A stretch of DNA of 64,000 nucleotides from contig JAHJHI010000020.1 in NCBI GenBank assembly GCA_018824085.1, positions 1-64,000 of the forward strand, written 5' to 3'. The DNA comes from Gammaproteobacteria bacterium. GTDB lineage: Bacteria > Pseudomonadota > Gammaproteobacteria > Burkholderiales > Rhodocyclaceae. Of the stretch, positions 37,806-51,316 are shown in pieces; within the stretch, counting starts at the first letter, position 1; every line of letters starts with the position of its first letter. A program made the translations under genes and the position numbers. A model generated the notes under the pieces. That model was not told the DNA's origin and did no database searches. It worked only from the letters and a program-made list of their open reading frames with translations.

Positions 37806-39134
37806 ATGCGTGCACGCAAGGCATTCAATCAACTGACATTCGCACTGACGTTGGTGTGTTCCGGCGTGGCATACGCGCAATCCGCGACAGAGCAGGCCGC
37901 TGCACATGTCGAGGCCGGGCGCTACGCCGCCGCCTATGAACTGCTCGCACCGCAGGAGCCGGACCGTGCCGGTGACCCCGAATACGACCTGTTGCTTGGC
38001 GTTGCGGCACTCGAAACCGGTCGGCATACGCGGGCTGTTTTCGCACTGGAGCGGGTGCTTGCGGTGCAGCCGGACAATGCCCGGGCACGGGCCGAGATCG
38101 GCCGTGCCTATCTGGCGCTCGGCGAATCTGCCGGCGCACGGCGGGAACTCGAGGCGGTGCGCGCGCAGAACGTGCCGCCGGAGGTTGCCCGTTCGATCGA
38201 CCGGTTGCTGTCCGCGATCGACCGTGCGCCCGAAGCCGGCAAGCCTTCGTTCTCCGGCTTCGTGGAAGCGGCCGTCGGGCGTGACACCAATGTGAACAGT
38301 GCGACATCGGCCAACGCCGTGGCGGTGCCCGGCTTTGGAGATTTCCGGCTGACCGCGTCCAGCAAGAGTCGCGATGCGTGGTTTACCGGTGTGAGCGGCG
38401 GCATCAACGCCCGCGTCCCGGTCAATCGCGACTGGTCCTTCATCGCGGGCGCATCCGGCGCCGGCCGATTCAACGGTGGCGAGTCCCGCTTCGACACCAC
38501 AGCGCTGGACGGCAACGTCGGCGCAGCGTGGTCCCGTGGACCGGACAGCGTGACGGCGGCGGTACAGCTCGGACTGTTCGAGGTGGATGACGACAAGCTG
38601 CGCGACTACAGCGGGCTCAGCCTGCAATGGCAGCACACGCACGACGCGCGCAACCAGACGACCGCTTTCATGCAGCATGCGCGTCTGCGCTACAGCGGCG
38701 CCAACGACGTGCGTGACGTCAATCGCACCATTTATGGTGCCGGCCATGCGATCGTGCTTCCGGGCGGCCAGGCCCTGCTGTTCGGCAGCGTCTATTTCGG
38801 CGCTGAAGCCGCGCAGCGAGACGTGCAGCCGGGTGTGAACGTGGCGGGCAACGACGTCATCGGTTTCCGCATCGGTGCGCAATACACGCTGGACCCGCGC
38901 TGGATGCTGTTTGGCGCGCTGGCCAGCGAGTCGCGCGACTACGAGGACGCCGACCCCGTGTTCAAGCAGGTCCGGGAGGACACGCTGACGTCACTGTCGT
39001 TTGGCGCGAGCTATCTGCTGCGCGACAATTGGCGGCTCACGCCGTCGGTGTCCCTGACACGCAACGATTCCAGCCTCAACATCAACGACTATCGCCGCGG
39101 TGTCGCTCAATTCGCCGTTCGCCGCACGTTCTAG
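37806..39134 (+). CDS. Slam-like TPR/beta-barrel outer-membrane protein (DUF560 type)
   Basis: 442 residues with a Sec signal peptide (cleavage near residue 24, AYA|Q), an N-terminal TPR region (about 25-160; LLGVAALETGRHTRAVFALERVL) and a C-terminal beta-barrel (about 175-442) ending in Phe, the usual outer-membrane terminus. The strand motif GRDTNVNSAT resembles the first barrel strands of surface lipoprotein assembly modulators. Slam proteins (type XI secretion) move TbpB-like proteins across the outer membrane. The next gene, 9 bp downstream, encodes a candidate client. AGGGGAGG precedes ATG 37806. Confidence 0.75.
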   Translation: MRARKAFNQLTFALTLVCSGVAYAQSATEQAAAHVEAGRYAAAYELLAPQEPDRAGDPEYDLLLGVAALETGRHTRAVFALERVLAVQPDNARARAEIGRAYLALGESAGARRELEAVRAQNVPPEVARSIDRLLSAIDRAPEAGKPSFSGFVEAAVGRDTNVNSATSANAVAVPGFGDFRLTASSKSRDAWFTGVSGGINARVPVNRDWSFIAGASGAGRFNGGESRFDTTALDGNVGAAWSRGPDSVTAAVQLGLFEVDDDKLRDYSGLSLQWQHTHDARNQTTAFMQHARLRYSGANDVRDVNRTIYGAGHAIVLPGGQALLFGSVYFGAEAAQRDVQPGVNVAGNDVIGFRIGAQYTLDPRWMLFGALASESRDYEDADPVFKQVREDTLTSLSFGASYLLRDNWRLTPSVSLTRNDSSLNINDYRRGVAQFAVRRTF

Positions 39135-39143
39135 GAGATGGCC

Positions 39144-40535
39144 ATGTCACATGCATTCAGACCGGCGCGCCTTGTGCTTGCCATCGCCGCGGCATTTCCG
39201 CTTTCGGCGCTCGCCGACAATGCTGCTCGCGTTGAGTTCACGGCTGGTAACGTGCGCGCGCTGGCGGCCGACGGCACCAGCCGCGTGCTGGCCAAGGGTG
39301 CGCAGGTCGGCAGCGGAGACACCATCGATACCGGCACCGGTCGCGCGCAGATGCGTTTCACCGACGGTTCGCTGGTATCGCTGCAACCACAAACCCAGTT
39401 CCGCATCGATCAATACGCCTTCGCCGGAAAGCCGGCGGATGACCGTGGCTTCTTCAGCCTGATCAAGGGTGCGCTGCGCACGATCACCGGGCTGGTCGGC
39501 AAGGGCGATCGGCGCAACTACAAGCTCACGACGTCGGTGGCGACCATCGGCATCCGCGGTACCGAGTTTTCGGTGGCCTACGGCAACAGCATCAACGTGA
39601 CGACGGGCGAGGGTGCGGTGGATCTGTGCAATGGCGCAGGCTGCCTCACCGTGACGGATGGCCAGAGTGCCTACGTTGCGGACGGGAACACGTTGCCGGT
39701 CATCGTCGAAGTGAAGACCGACCTGCCGGCGCCGCCGCCCTCCAAGGGCGGCGTGACGCCGCCGGCCGACGACGGATTCGCCGCAGGCGAGCAACGCGGG
39801 CCGGGTGGCGGGCTGGAGTCGCTCGATGGCTTGTCGCTCGAGGACGAGGAACTGTTGTCGGGCGACGGGTATTACGTCTACGGCCAGTATGTCGATCAGT
39901 ACGGTGGCTACGGCGGCAGCGTGACGCTGACCGGCGTCAACGCGCAGATCGCGGGCGGCGCACTCAAGTCCGCTGACGACGGTGACGGCAGCGTGCTCAC
40001 GGGCGGCACCGTTCAGGAGTCCCATCAGGACGCCTACATCGGCTGGGGGCGCTGGGCCAGTGCCACGTGCAACGGGTTCAGCTGCAGCGGTGACGACATC
40101 GCGAACCTGCACTACGTGGTCGGCAAGCCGACGCCCGACATTGCCGCGCTGGGCGGCATCGTGGCGACCTATGCGCTGAGCGGGGCCACCGTGCCCACGA
40201 CCACCGGCGGCGCAAGCGGCGGCAGCGTGGCCGGATCGATGACGGCAGACTTCACGAACATGGGCGTGTCCGTGGCAATGACGGTGAATACCACCGGAAA
40301 CACGTTCGGCCTTTCCGGCAGCGGTTCCATCGCGGGTGGCAGCGCCGCCTTCTCGGGTTCCTTCGGGGGGTGCACGGGTTGCGGCAGCACGCCGAACGGC
40401 GGCTTTCAGGGCTTCTTCGCCGGCTCGTCGGCGGAGCGCGCCGGCATGACCTACGAGTTCGACAGCGGCGTTGGCGGAGTCGACAAAGTCAGCGGTGCGG
40501 CGGTGTTTTCGCGTTCCTCCGGAGGCGGGCTCTGA
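39144..40535 (+). CDS. FecR-domain protein with TbpB-barrel-like C-terminus; candidate secreted Slam client
   Basis: 463 residues. A Sec signal peptide ends at SALA|D (residue 24) with no lipobox. A FecR-type domain spans about 27-165 (VEFTAGNVRALAADGTSRVL, SVATIGIRGTEFSV). A Pro/Gly/Asp-rich linker leads to a Gly/Ser-rich beta domain whose end (FTNMGVSVAMTV, GFQGFFAGSSAERAGMTYEF) resembles the C-terminal barrel of TbpB-like proteins. ATG 39144 is chosen because AGGAG lies 6 bp upstream; the ATG at 39138 is too close. No FecA/FecI genes are nearby, so this is not a standard anti-sigma FecR. Confidence 0.75.
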   Translation: MSHAFRPARLVLAIAAAFPLSALADNAARVEFTAGNVRALAADGTSRVLAKGAQVGSGDTIDTGTGRAQMRFTDGSLVSLQPQTQFRIDQYAFAGKPADDRGFFSLIKGALRTITGLVGKGDRRNYKLTTSVATIGIRGTEFSVAYGNSINVTTGEGAVDLCNGAGCLTVTDGQSAYVADGNTLPVIVEVKTDLPAPPPSKGGVTPPADDGFAAGEQRGPGGGLESLDGLSLEDEELLSGDGYYVYGQYVDQYGGYGGSVTLTGVNAQIAGGALKSADDGDGSVLTGGTVQESHQDAYIGWGRWASATCNGFSCSGDDIANLHYVVGKPTPDIAALGGIVATYALSGATVPTTTGGASGGSVAGSMTADFTNMGVSVAMTVNTTGNTFGLSGSGSIAGGSAAFSGSFGGCTGCGSTPNGGFQGFFAGSSAERAGMTYEFDSGVGGVDKVSGAAVFSRSSGGGL

Positions 40536-40547
40536 GGCACGAGGGCG

Positions 40548-41144
40548 CTAGAGGGATTCGGCAAAGCGGCGCACGCCAGCCAGCAGCATTTCGATCGCGA
40601 CGGCGCACAGCAGCAGTCCCATCAGCCGTTCCAGTGCCGTCGTGCCGCGTTCGCCCAGGCGGCGCATAAGCGGGCCGGCGGCCAGCAGCACCAGCGTGGT
40701 GACCGCCATCGCTGCGCTCATTGCGCCCATCCACGTGTAGAACCGCTCCGGCTCCCGCGACACCAGCAGCATCACCATGGCCATGGCGGACGGCCCTGCG
40801 ATCAGGGGGATGGCCAGCGGCACGATGAAGGGCTCGCCGCCGGACCACTCGCCGAACACGCCGTCGGGTTGAGGGAAGATCATGCGCAACGCGATCAGGA
40901 ACAGCAGCACGCCACCGGCGATGCCGAGCGACGTTTCCGACAGCTGAAGCACCCGCATGACCGTTTCGCCGGCGTACATGAACACCAGCAGTGCAATCCA
41001 CGCGGCGACGCACTCGCGCAGGATGACGAACCGCCGCCGCGCCGGCGGCACGTCCTTGAGCAGCACCGTCATGACCGGCGCGTTGCCGAAGGGGTCGAAC
41101 AGCAGCAGGAGCAGGATGCTCGCGGACAGGAAGCTGTCGGACAT
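40548..41144 (-). CDS. MarC-family integral membrane protein
   Basis: 198 residues with about six hydrophobic segments, normal for MarC/UPF0056 proteins (ILLLLLFDPFGNAPVMTVLL at the start, PLAIPLIAGPSAMAMVMLL later). The physiological role of the family is unknown; the earlier link to antibiotic resistance has not held up. It converges with the FecR-like gene and lies 34 bp downstream of proA on the same strand. Confidence 0.9.
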   Translation of the reverse strand: MSDSFLSASILLLLLFDPFGNAPVMTVLLKDVPPARRRFVILRECVAAWIALLVFMYAGETVMRVLQLSETSLGIAGGVLLFLIALRMIFPQPDGVFGEWSGGEPFIVPLAIPLIAGPSAMAMVMLLVSREPERFYTWMGAMSAAMAVTTLVLLAAGPLMRRLGERGTTALERLMGLLLCAVAIEMLLAGVRRFAESL

Positions 41145-41178
41145 GTGCCGGCCGGTCAGCCGCCCGTTCGGGCGCGCC

Positions 41179-42435
41179 TCACGTGCGGACCTGTCCGTCG
41201 CCGAGCACGACCCACTTCTGGCTGGTCAGGCCGTCCAGCCCCACCGGGCCACGCGCATGGATCTTGTCGGTGGAGATGCCGATCTCCGCGCCCAGTCCAT
41301 ATTCGAATCCGTCGGCGAAGCGCGTCGATGCGTTGATCATGACGGACGCCGAATCGACCTCGCGGATGAAGCGCATCGCACGCGTGTGGTTCTCGGTGAC
41401 GATGGCGTCGGTGTGCTGCGAACTCCATGTGTTGATGTGCTCGATCGCCATGTCCAGCGTATCGACCACCCTCACCGCGAGGACGGGCGCGAGGTACTCG
41501 GTGCCCCAGTCCTCTTCGGAGGCCGCCTTCATCGCGGGCACCAGCGCACGGGCGCGCTCGCAGCCGCGCAACTCGACGCCCTTGCCGAAATAGATGTCGG
41601 CCAGCCGGCCCAGCACGCGCGGTGCCATCGCGACGTGCACCAGCAATGTCTCCATCGTGTTGCAGGTGCCGTAGCGGTGTGTCTTGGCGTTGTCCGCGAT
41701 GCGTACCGCCTTGTCCTCGTCCGCCTGGTCGTCGATATAGACGTGGCAGTTGCCGTCCAGGTGCTTGATGACCGGCACCTTCGCATCGCGTGAAATCCGT
41801 TCGATCAGCCCCTTGCCGCCGCGCGGCACGATGACGTCGACGAACTGAGGCATCGCGATCAGTTCGCCGACGGCCGCGCGGTCCGTGGTGTCGACGACCT
41901 GCACCGCAGTCTCCGGCAGGCCGGCCGCGACCAGCCCGTCACGCACGCAGGCGGCGACCGCCTGATTGCAGCGCGCCGCTTCGGAGCCGCCGCGCAGGAT
42001 GGCCGCGTTGCCGCTCTTCAGGCACAGCGCCGCGGCGTCCGCGGTCACGTTCGGGCGCGCTTCGTAAATGATGCCGATGACGCCCAGCGGCACCCGCATC
42101 CGGCCGACGGTGATGCCGGACGGACGGCGCTTGAAATCGGTCATCTCGCCGACCGGATCGGGCAGCGCGGCGACCTGCTCCAGCCCCTGTGCCATCGCTT
42201 CAACGCCCTTTTCGGTCAGCGTCAGGCGGTCGATCATCGCCGCGTCCAGTCCGTTGGCGCGCGCCGCCTCGACATCGGCCGCATTCGCGTCCAGCAGTTG
42301 CGGTGCGCGCTCGCGCAGCAGTGCGGCGATGCGCATCAGCGCGTCGTTCTTGTCGCGGGTCGATGCCTGCGACACGACGCGCGAGGCGGCGCGGGCCTGG
42401 CGGCCCAGCGTGTGCATATAGGTGGTGATGTCCAT
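41179..42435 (-). CDS. proA: Glutamate-5-semialdehyde dehydrogenase (gamma-glutamyl phosphate reductase)
   Basis: 418-residue proline-synthesis enzyme reducing gamma-glutamyl phosphate with NADPH. Family blocks include [32 protein letters not shown] and the catalytic Cys in [13 protein letters not shown]. Two adjacent ATGs (42438, 42435) exist; the second has AGGA at better spacing. It is not linked to proB here. Confidence 0.96.
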   Translation of the reverse strand: MDITTYMHTLGRQARAASRVVSQASTRDKNDALMRIAALLRERAPQLLDANAADVEAARANGLDAAMIDRLTLTEKGVEAMAQGLEQVAALPDPVGEMTDFKRRPSGITVGRMRVPLGVIGIIYEARPNVTADAAALCLKSGNAAILRGGSEAARCNQAVAACVRDGLVAAGLPETAVQVVDTTDRAAVGELIAMPQFVDVIVPRGGKGLIERISRDAKVPVIKHLDGNCHVYIDDQADEDKAVRIADNAKTHRYGTCNTMETLLVHVAMAPRVLGRLADIYFGKGVELRGCERARALVPAMKAASEEDWGTEYLAPVLAVRVVDTLDMAIEHINTWSSQHTDAIVTENHTRAMRFIREVDSASVMINASTRFADGFEYGLGAEIGISTDKIHARGPVGLDGLTSQKWVVLGDGQVRT

Positions 42436-42565
42436 CATCTGTCCTGAAGCAATGCATCCCGCAAGGGACGCGGAAACGGCGATCAAAGGCCGATGAAAGC
42501 AGAAAGTCGGCATGCCCGCCAGTGTGCGCCCATGCGGGTGCCTCCGCCGCGCATCGCCCGGCGTG

Positions 42566-43588
42566 TCAGCGCGCGCACAACCTCAACGAGATCTGCAGGA
42601 ACTCGTCCCACACGTCGCCACGGGCCACGCCCTTGATCATGCGGTCGAGGCGGGCCGCCTGCATCAGTGCGGTGCGCGGCGCCGCCGCCGACAGCCGTGC
42701 CAGTGCGCGACGATAGGGTGACTGGCGGGCACCGAAGATGCGGGCTGCCGCCAGTGCGTCGTCGGCGCTGCGGCCGCGGTCCATCTCGGCCCGCGCGGCC
42801 GCCAGCACGCGCAGTTCGGCGACGATGATCCACAGCACCAGCGGCGCGGCCACGCCTTCCGCGCGCAGGCCGTCGAGCAGGCGGGCCGCGCGGGCCGCAT
42901 CGCCGGCAAGCAGTGCCTGGCGCAGGTCGTCGACGTCGTAGCGGGCCACGTCCATGACCGCGTTGCGCACCTGTTCCAGCGTCAGCGCGCCCGCCGGATG
43001 CAGCAGCGCGAGCTTCATCACTTCCTGGTTGGCCGCCAGCAGGTTGCCTTCGACGTGGCCGGCCATGAATTCGAGTGCGTCGCGCGGCGCGCTCTGCTGC
43101 TGGCGTGCCAGTCGGGCAGCCAGCCAATCCGGCAGCCGCTCCAGCGGCGGCGCGTTCAGTTCCATCTCCACGCCGGCGCCCGCCAGTGCGCCGAACCACG
43201 CGCTCTTCTTCGCCTTCCAGTCCATCTGCGGCAGCGACACCAGCGTCACCGTGCCGGTCGGCAGTTGCGCGGCGTAGCGGGCCAGCGCGTCGCTGCCCTC
43301 ACGGCCGGGCTTGCCGGTCGGGATGCGCAGGTCGATCAGCTTGTCGCCGCCGAACAGCGACATGTTGCCGGCGGCCTCCGTCAGCGCCGACCACTTGAAG
43401 TACTGCGTGACGACGAGCACCTCGCGTTCGCTGTAGCCGCGCGTGCGAGCTGCCGCACGGATCGCGTCCGCCGCCTCGATCACCAGCAGCGGTTCGTCCC
43501 CGTGCAGCACGTACAACGGCGCCAGGTCCGACGCGAGGTGGCTCGCGAGCTGTTCCGCACGCAACTGCGTCGGGCCGGAGCGGGACAC
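42566..43588 (-). CDS. holA: DNA polymerase III delta subunit
   Basis: 340-residue clamp-loader subunit that opens the beta clamp. The N-terminal part has the typical [24 protein letters not shown] and [21 protein letters not shown] blocks; the C-terminal helical collar domain follows. It starts 3 bp after lptE ends, within a leuS-lptE-holA run usual in proteobacteria. Confidence 0.96.
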   Translation of the reverse strand: MSRSGPTQLRAEQLASHLASDLAPLYVLHGDEPLLVIEAADAIRAAARTRGYSEREVLVVTQYFKWSALTEAAGNMSLFGGDKLIDLRIPTGKPGREGSDALARYAAQLPTGTVTLVSLPQMDWKAKKSAWFGALAGAGVEMELNAPPLERLPDWLAARLARQQQSAPRDALEFMAGHVEGNLLAANQEVMKLALLHPAGALTLEQVRNAVMDVARYDVDDLRQALLAGDAARAARLLDGLRAEGVAAPLVLWIIVAELRVLAAARAEMDRGRSADDALAAARIFGARQSPYRRALARLSAAAPRTALMQAARLDRMIKGVARGDVWDEFLQISLRLCAR

Positions 43589-43591
43589 GCG

Positions 43592-44107
43592 TCAGACCTT
43601 CTTGTTCTTCACCGCCTGCAGGCGGCGCAGCAACTGCTGGATCACGTCCGATTGCATTTCGGCGTAGAGCAGCTTTTCTTCCTGTTCCTTGGCCAGCACC
43701 TCGACATCGCTGAACGTCAGGTCACGCCGGACCTCGATGGTCGTCGTGGGTGTGATTTCCACGTTGTCGGGCGTGCGCAGCCGGTAGGAGAAGCGCTGCA
43801 GCAGCTGGTACTCGCGCACGCGACCCGCCGAATTCAGGCTCAGGATGACCTTCTCGAAGCGGTTCGCCACGATGTCGAGCACGGCGCCTGAGCCCTTGGC
43901 CTGATCGGTCACCACCGTTGTCGTCTGCGCGGTGATGGCGCGGCGCAGCTGGGCGGTCAGTTCCGAGTAGGGGTTTGCATTGATGTACAGCGTGGCGAAC
44001 GGCAGGTCGCGCACGCCGCGCAGGTGAAAGCCGCAGGCGCCCAGCATCAGCGAGCTGGCAGCGGCGGCCAGCAGGGCGCGGCGGATGGCGAAGACAGGTG
44101 CGCTCAA
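43592..44107 (-). CDS. lptE: LPS-assembly lipoprotein LptE
   Basis: 171-residue lipoprotein plug of the outer-membrane LptD/E translocon. Lipobox LGAC puts the acylated Cys at residue 25 (MLGACGFHLRG), and GFHLRG right after it is the LptE hallmark. No ATG fits; the start is TTG at 44107 with GGAGA 5 bp upstream. A long upstream continuation of the frame inside leuS is not coding. It lies between leuS and holA. Confidence 0.92.
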   Translation of the reverse strand: MSAPVFAIRRALLAAAASSLMLGACGFHLRGVRDLPFATLYINANPYSELTAQLRRAITAQTTTVVTDQAKGSGAVLDIVANRFEKVILSLNSAGRVREYQLLQRFSYRLRTPDNVEITPTTTIEVRRDLTFSDVEVLAKEQEEKLLYAEMQSDVIQQLLRRLQAVKNKKV

Positions 44108-44121
44108 TGGTCTCTCCAGCG

Positions 44122-47834
<3,713 letters not shown>

Positions 47835-47948
47835 CGTTGTTTTCTCCCTTGAATGATTGAATCCCCTTTCCCGACAGGGGATGTCCGCGTCGGTTCCCGG
47901 GCCCGCACGACTGCTGCGGGTGCCGGGTGCCGGCGCACGGTGCGCGGG

Positions 47949-47954
47949 TAGAAT
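47949..47954 (+). promoter_or_regulatory. Candidate -10 TAGAAT of uvrD
   Basis: It ends 6 bp before the uvrD ATG, with no Shine-Dalgarno sequence between. If used, the transcript would begin at or next to the start codon. Confidence 0.4.
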
Positions 47955-47960
47955 CGCGGC

Positions 47961-50183
47961 ATGACTGCCAACCCACTTCTGAATGGCCTGAACGAACCCC
48001 AGTTCCAGGCCGTCACGCTGCCGCCCCGGTCGGCCCTCATCCTCGCCGGCGCCGGCTCCGGCAAAACCCGCGTACTGACGACGCGGCTGGCCTGGCTGAT
48101 CTCGACCGGACAGGTGTCGCCGCACGGCATTCTTGCCGTGACCTTCACCAACAAGGCGGCAAAGGAAATGCTGGCGCGCCTGACCGCCATGCTGCCGATG
48201 AACGCGCGCGGCCTGTGGATCGGCACCTTTCACGGACTGTGCAACAGGCTGTTGCGCGCCCACTGGCGCGAGGCGGGGCTGCCGCAGCTGTTCCAGATAC
48301 TGGATACCGCGGATCAGCTGTCGGCGATCAAGCGCATGCTGAAGGCGCTCAATATCGACGACGAGAAGTTTCCGGCGCGCGATCTGATGTACTTCATCAA
48401 TTCGGCGAAGGAACAGGGGTTGCGGCCGAATGAAGTCGAGGCGTGGGACGACTTCGCGCGCAAGCGGGTCGAACTGTACCAGTCCTACGAAGCGCAATGC
48501 CAGCGCGAGGGCGTCGTCGATTTCGCCGAACTGCTGCTGCGCTGCTTTGAACTGCTGTCGCGCAACGAACCGATACGCGCGCACTATCAGCGCCGCTTCC
48601 GTCACATTCTGGTCGACGAGTTCCAGGATACCAATGTGCTGCAGTACCGCTGGCTCAAGCTGCTGGCGGCGCAGGGGTCGGAGCACGAGGCGGCGGTGAT
48701 GGCGGTCGGCGACGATGATCAGAGCATCTATCGCTTTCGCGGCGCCGAAGTCGGCAACATGCGCGATTTCGAGCGTGAATTCCATGTGGATAGCGTCATC
48801 CGGCTGGAACAGAACTACCGCTCGCACGGCAACATCCTCGACGCCGCCAACGCCGTCATCAAGCACAACGACGGGCGGCTGGGCAAGAACCTGTGGACGG
48901 AAGCGGGCAGCGGCGAGCCGCTGCGCGTCTACGAGGCCTTCAACGACATCGAGGAGGCGCGCTGGGTGGTCGAGGAAATCCGCGCGCTGATCAGCGACGG
49001 CGCCGCGCGCTCGGACATTGCGCTGCTCTACCGCAGCAATGCGCAGTCGCGCGTGCTGGAGCACGCGCTGTTCTCGGCCGGCATTCCGTATCGCGTCTAT
49101 GGCGGGCTGCGTTTCTTCGAACGCCAGGAGGTGAAGCACGCGCTTGCCTACATGAGGCTGATCGCCAATCCGCACGACGACACGGCGTTCACCCGCGTCG
49201 TCAATTTCCCGACGCGCGGCATCGGCGCCAGATCGCTCGAACAGTTGCAGGACGCCGCGCAGGCGCACGGAACGAGCTTGTACGGCGCGCTCAATTTCCT
49301 GACCGGCAAGGCGGCGCAATCGGTCGGGCATTTCATCGGGCTGGTCGATCAGCTGCGTTTTGCGTGCGAAGGGCTGAAGCTGCCTGAAATGGTCGAGCAG
49401 GTGCTGGAACTGTCCGGCCTGCGCGCGCATTACCAGAACGAAAAGGAAGGTCAGGATCGCATCGCCAACCTCGACGAAATCATCAGCGCGGCGACCAACT
49501 TCATTTCCGAAGAAGGCTATGCGCAGGTGGCCGCAGAGGACGAAGCCGCGCCGCCGGACCCGCTGGCCGCCTTCCTGTCGCACGCATCGCTCGAAGCGGG
49601 CGAGCATCAGGCGGACGCCGGCCAGTCGGCGGTGCAGCTGATGACGGTGCATTCGGCCAAGGGGCTGGAGTTCGACGCGGTCTTCCTCGGCGGGCTGGAA
49701 GAGGGGCTGTTCCCGCACGAAAACTCGATACTCGAGCGCGAGGGGCTGGAAGAGGAGCGCCGCCTCATGTACGTCGCCATCACGCGTGCGCGCAAGCGCC
49801 TCTATCTGTCGTTCGCGCAGTCGCGCATGCTGCACGGGCAGACCCGCTACAACCTGCGCAGCCGCTTCTTCGAGGAGATTCCCGCCGAACTGATGAAGTG
49901 GCTCACGCCGCCCGCCAACGCGCGCGGCTTCGGCGGTTTCGGCAACGACCGGGCGGCGCAGCCGGTGGCGAGCAGCAATCCGCGCACCTTCGGCAGCGCC
50001 CGCAAGAGTGGCGGCAACGCCACCGGTTTTCATGTCGGGCAGCAGGTGACGCACGCCAAGTTCGGCGCCGGCGTCATCGTCAACGCCGAAGGCTCGGGCT
50101 CGGATGCGCGGGTGCAGGTGAATTTCGGCCGCGACGGCGTGAAGTGGCTGGCGCTTGCGGTGGCCAAGCTCAGCGCCGCCTGA
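47961..50183 (+). CDS. uvrD: ATP-dependent DNA helicase UvrD/PcrA
   Basis: 740-residue superfamily 1A 3'-5' helicase of nucleotide-excision and mismatch repair. Walker A is AGAGSGKTRVLTTR, motif Ia TFTNKAAKEM, motif II VDEFQDTN, motif III VGDDDQSIYRFRGAE, motif IV NYRSHGNIL, motif V MTVHSAKGLEFDAVFLGGLEEGLFP and motif VI VAITRARKRL. The C-terminal tail (VGQQVTHAKFGAGVIV onward) is the Tudor-like RNA-polymerase-binding domain. It is divergent from mscS. Confidence 0.96.
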   Translation: MTANPLLNGLNEPQFQAVTLPPRSALILAGAGSGKTRVLTTRLAWLISTGQVSPHGILAVTFTNKAAKEMLARLTAMLPMNARGLWIGTFHGLCNRLLRAHWREAGLPQLFQILDTADQLSAIKRMLKALNIDDEKFPARDLMYFINSAKEQGLRPNEVEAWDDFARKRVELYQSYEAQCQREGVVDFAELLLRCFELLSRNEPIRAHYQRRFRHILVDEFQDTNVLQYRWLKLLAAQGSEHEAAVMAVGDDDQSIYRFRGAEVGNMRDFEREFHVDSVIRLEQNYRSHGNILDAANAVIKHNDGRLGKNLWTEAGSGEPLRVYEAFNDIEEARWVVEEIRALISDGAARSDIALLYRSNAQSRVLEHALFSAGIPYRVYGGLRFFERQEVKHALAYMRLIANPHDDTAFTRVVNFPTRGIGARSLEQLQDAAQAHGTSLYGALNFLTGKAAQSVGHFIGLVDQLRFACEGLKLPEMVEQVLELSGLRAHYQNEKEGQDRIANLDEIISAATNFISEEGYAQVAAEDEAAPPDPLAAFLSHASLEAGEHQADAGQSAVQLMTVHSAKGLEFDAVFLGGLEEGLFPHENSILEREGLEEERRLMYVAITRARKRLYLSFAQSRMLHGQTRYNLRSRFFEEIPAELMKWLTPPANARGFGGFGNDRAAQPVASSNPRTFGSARKSGGNATGFHVGQQVTHAKFGAGVIVNAEGSGSDARVQVNFGRDGVKWLALAVAKLSAA

Positions 50184-50184
50184 C

Positions 50185-51081
50185 ATGGATACGCGCATCG
50201 CTCTGGCATGTGCGCTGATGCTGTGCGCCGGCGCGTCACATGCGAACGAACAGTGGCGCACCGCGCACCTGCGGAACGCGTGTGACGTGGTGCTCGCTGA
50301 GGTGCGCGCCGCCGCCGCGGCCGGCGACGCGGAGGCGCAGCTGCAGATGTCGGACTGGCATTTCTTCGGCACCTGCCTGCCCAAGGACGACGAGTCGTCG
50401 GCGCACTGGGCGCTGCGGGCGGCCGAATCGGGGTTGCCGCGTGCCCAGGTCGTCGCCGGGCAGGTCAGTGCCAGCGGCCTTGGCGTGCCGAAGAACGACG
50501 CCGAGGCGCGGCGCTGGTACACGCTGGCGGCCGACGCGGGCGACCCCGAGGCCATGCTTCTGCTCGCCCGCCACATCGAAGCGGAGAGCGGCAACCCGCT
50601 GGCGGCGGACCTGTCGCTGGCCTGGGCCAACCGCGCGGCGGACGCGGGCTACGCGCCTGCCTATGTCCATCTCGCGTCGCTGTACAGCGGCGGCGGTGCG
50701 CAGACCGACTACGCGAAGTCGGCGCAGTGGCTCACGCGCGCCATCGATGCGGGTTATCGGGAGAACGCCGTCTGGGTGGCCTATTCGTGGGCCTGCCTCA
50801 ACCTCGGCCGGTACGACGAGGTACTCGACGCGGCGGACAAGGTGCCCAGGGACGCGCCGGAATTCAAGGCGGCGCAGATCAACCATGCGCATGCGCTGTT
50901 GCTGAACGGACAGCTGGGCAACGCGCGCGAGCTGTACGCGGCCAACATGGCGCTGCGCGGCGACGACGAATTCCGCCGTGTGCTGCGCGACGACTTCGCC
51001 GAACTGCGCCGCTCCGGGCTCGGGCATCCGGGCATGACACGCATCGAGCGCCTGTTCGGGATCGACACCGTCGCGCCGTGA
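50185..51081 (+). CDS. Secreted Sel1-like repeat protein
   Basis: 298 residues with a Sec signal peptide (ASHA|N, about residue 20) and at least three Sel1-like/TPR-type repeats (about 45-200; AEAQLQMSDWHFFGTC, PKNDAEARRWYTLAADAGDPEA, ADLSLAWANRAADAGYAPAYVHLASLYSGG). The C-terminal part continues with TPR-like helices. Periplasmic solenoids of this type mediate protein contacts; no partner can be named. It starts one base after the uvrD stop. Confidence 0.8.
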   Translation: MDTRIALACALMLCAGASHANEQWRTAHLRNACDVVLAEVRAAAAAGDAEAQLQMSDWHFFGTCLPKDDESSAHWALRAAESGLPRAQVVAGQVSASGLGVPKNDAEARRWYTLAADAGDPEAMLLLARHIEAESGNPLAADLSLAWANRAADAGYAPAYVHLASLYSGGGAQTDYAKSAQWLTRAIDAGYRENAVWVAYSWACLNLGRYDEVLDAADKVPRDAPEFKAAQINHAHALLLNGQLGNARELYAANMALRGDDEFRRVLRDDFAELRRSGLGHPGMTRIERLFGIDTVAP

Positions 51082-51282
51082 CGCGCTGATCGCCCGCGCG
51101 CTGGCGGACCGGGTGTCCGGACGCCGCTGTTCGGGACGGCTCCCGTCGAACGCATGCAATCGCGGCGCGAGCGGCCGCGGCCTGCAGATCGAACCGGGCG
51201 ATTTGCTGTGCAGAGGCCCCGTGAAGCCTGGCGCCGTGCAGGCGGTGCGCACAACGCTGCGGGCCATGCCATGACGCGGCGT

Positions 51283-51288
51283 TAGAAT
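51283..51288 (+). promoter_or_regulatory. Candidate -10 TAGAAT for the binding protein/GGDEF-EAL pair
   Basis: It lies 28 bp before the ATG of the binding-protein gene, in a 235-bp gap that otherwise shows no gene or clear structure. No -35 is recognised. Confidence 0.35.
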
Positions 51289-51316
51289 GGGCTGATCGAC
51301 GCGGCAAATCCCTTCA

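Noticed and set aside
39144-40535. FecR as a regulator of iron uptake
   Set aside because: No fecA or fecI neighbours and no transmembrane helix; the signal peptide and C-terminal beta domain fit a secreted protein better.
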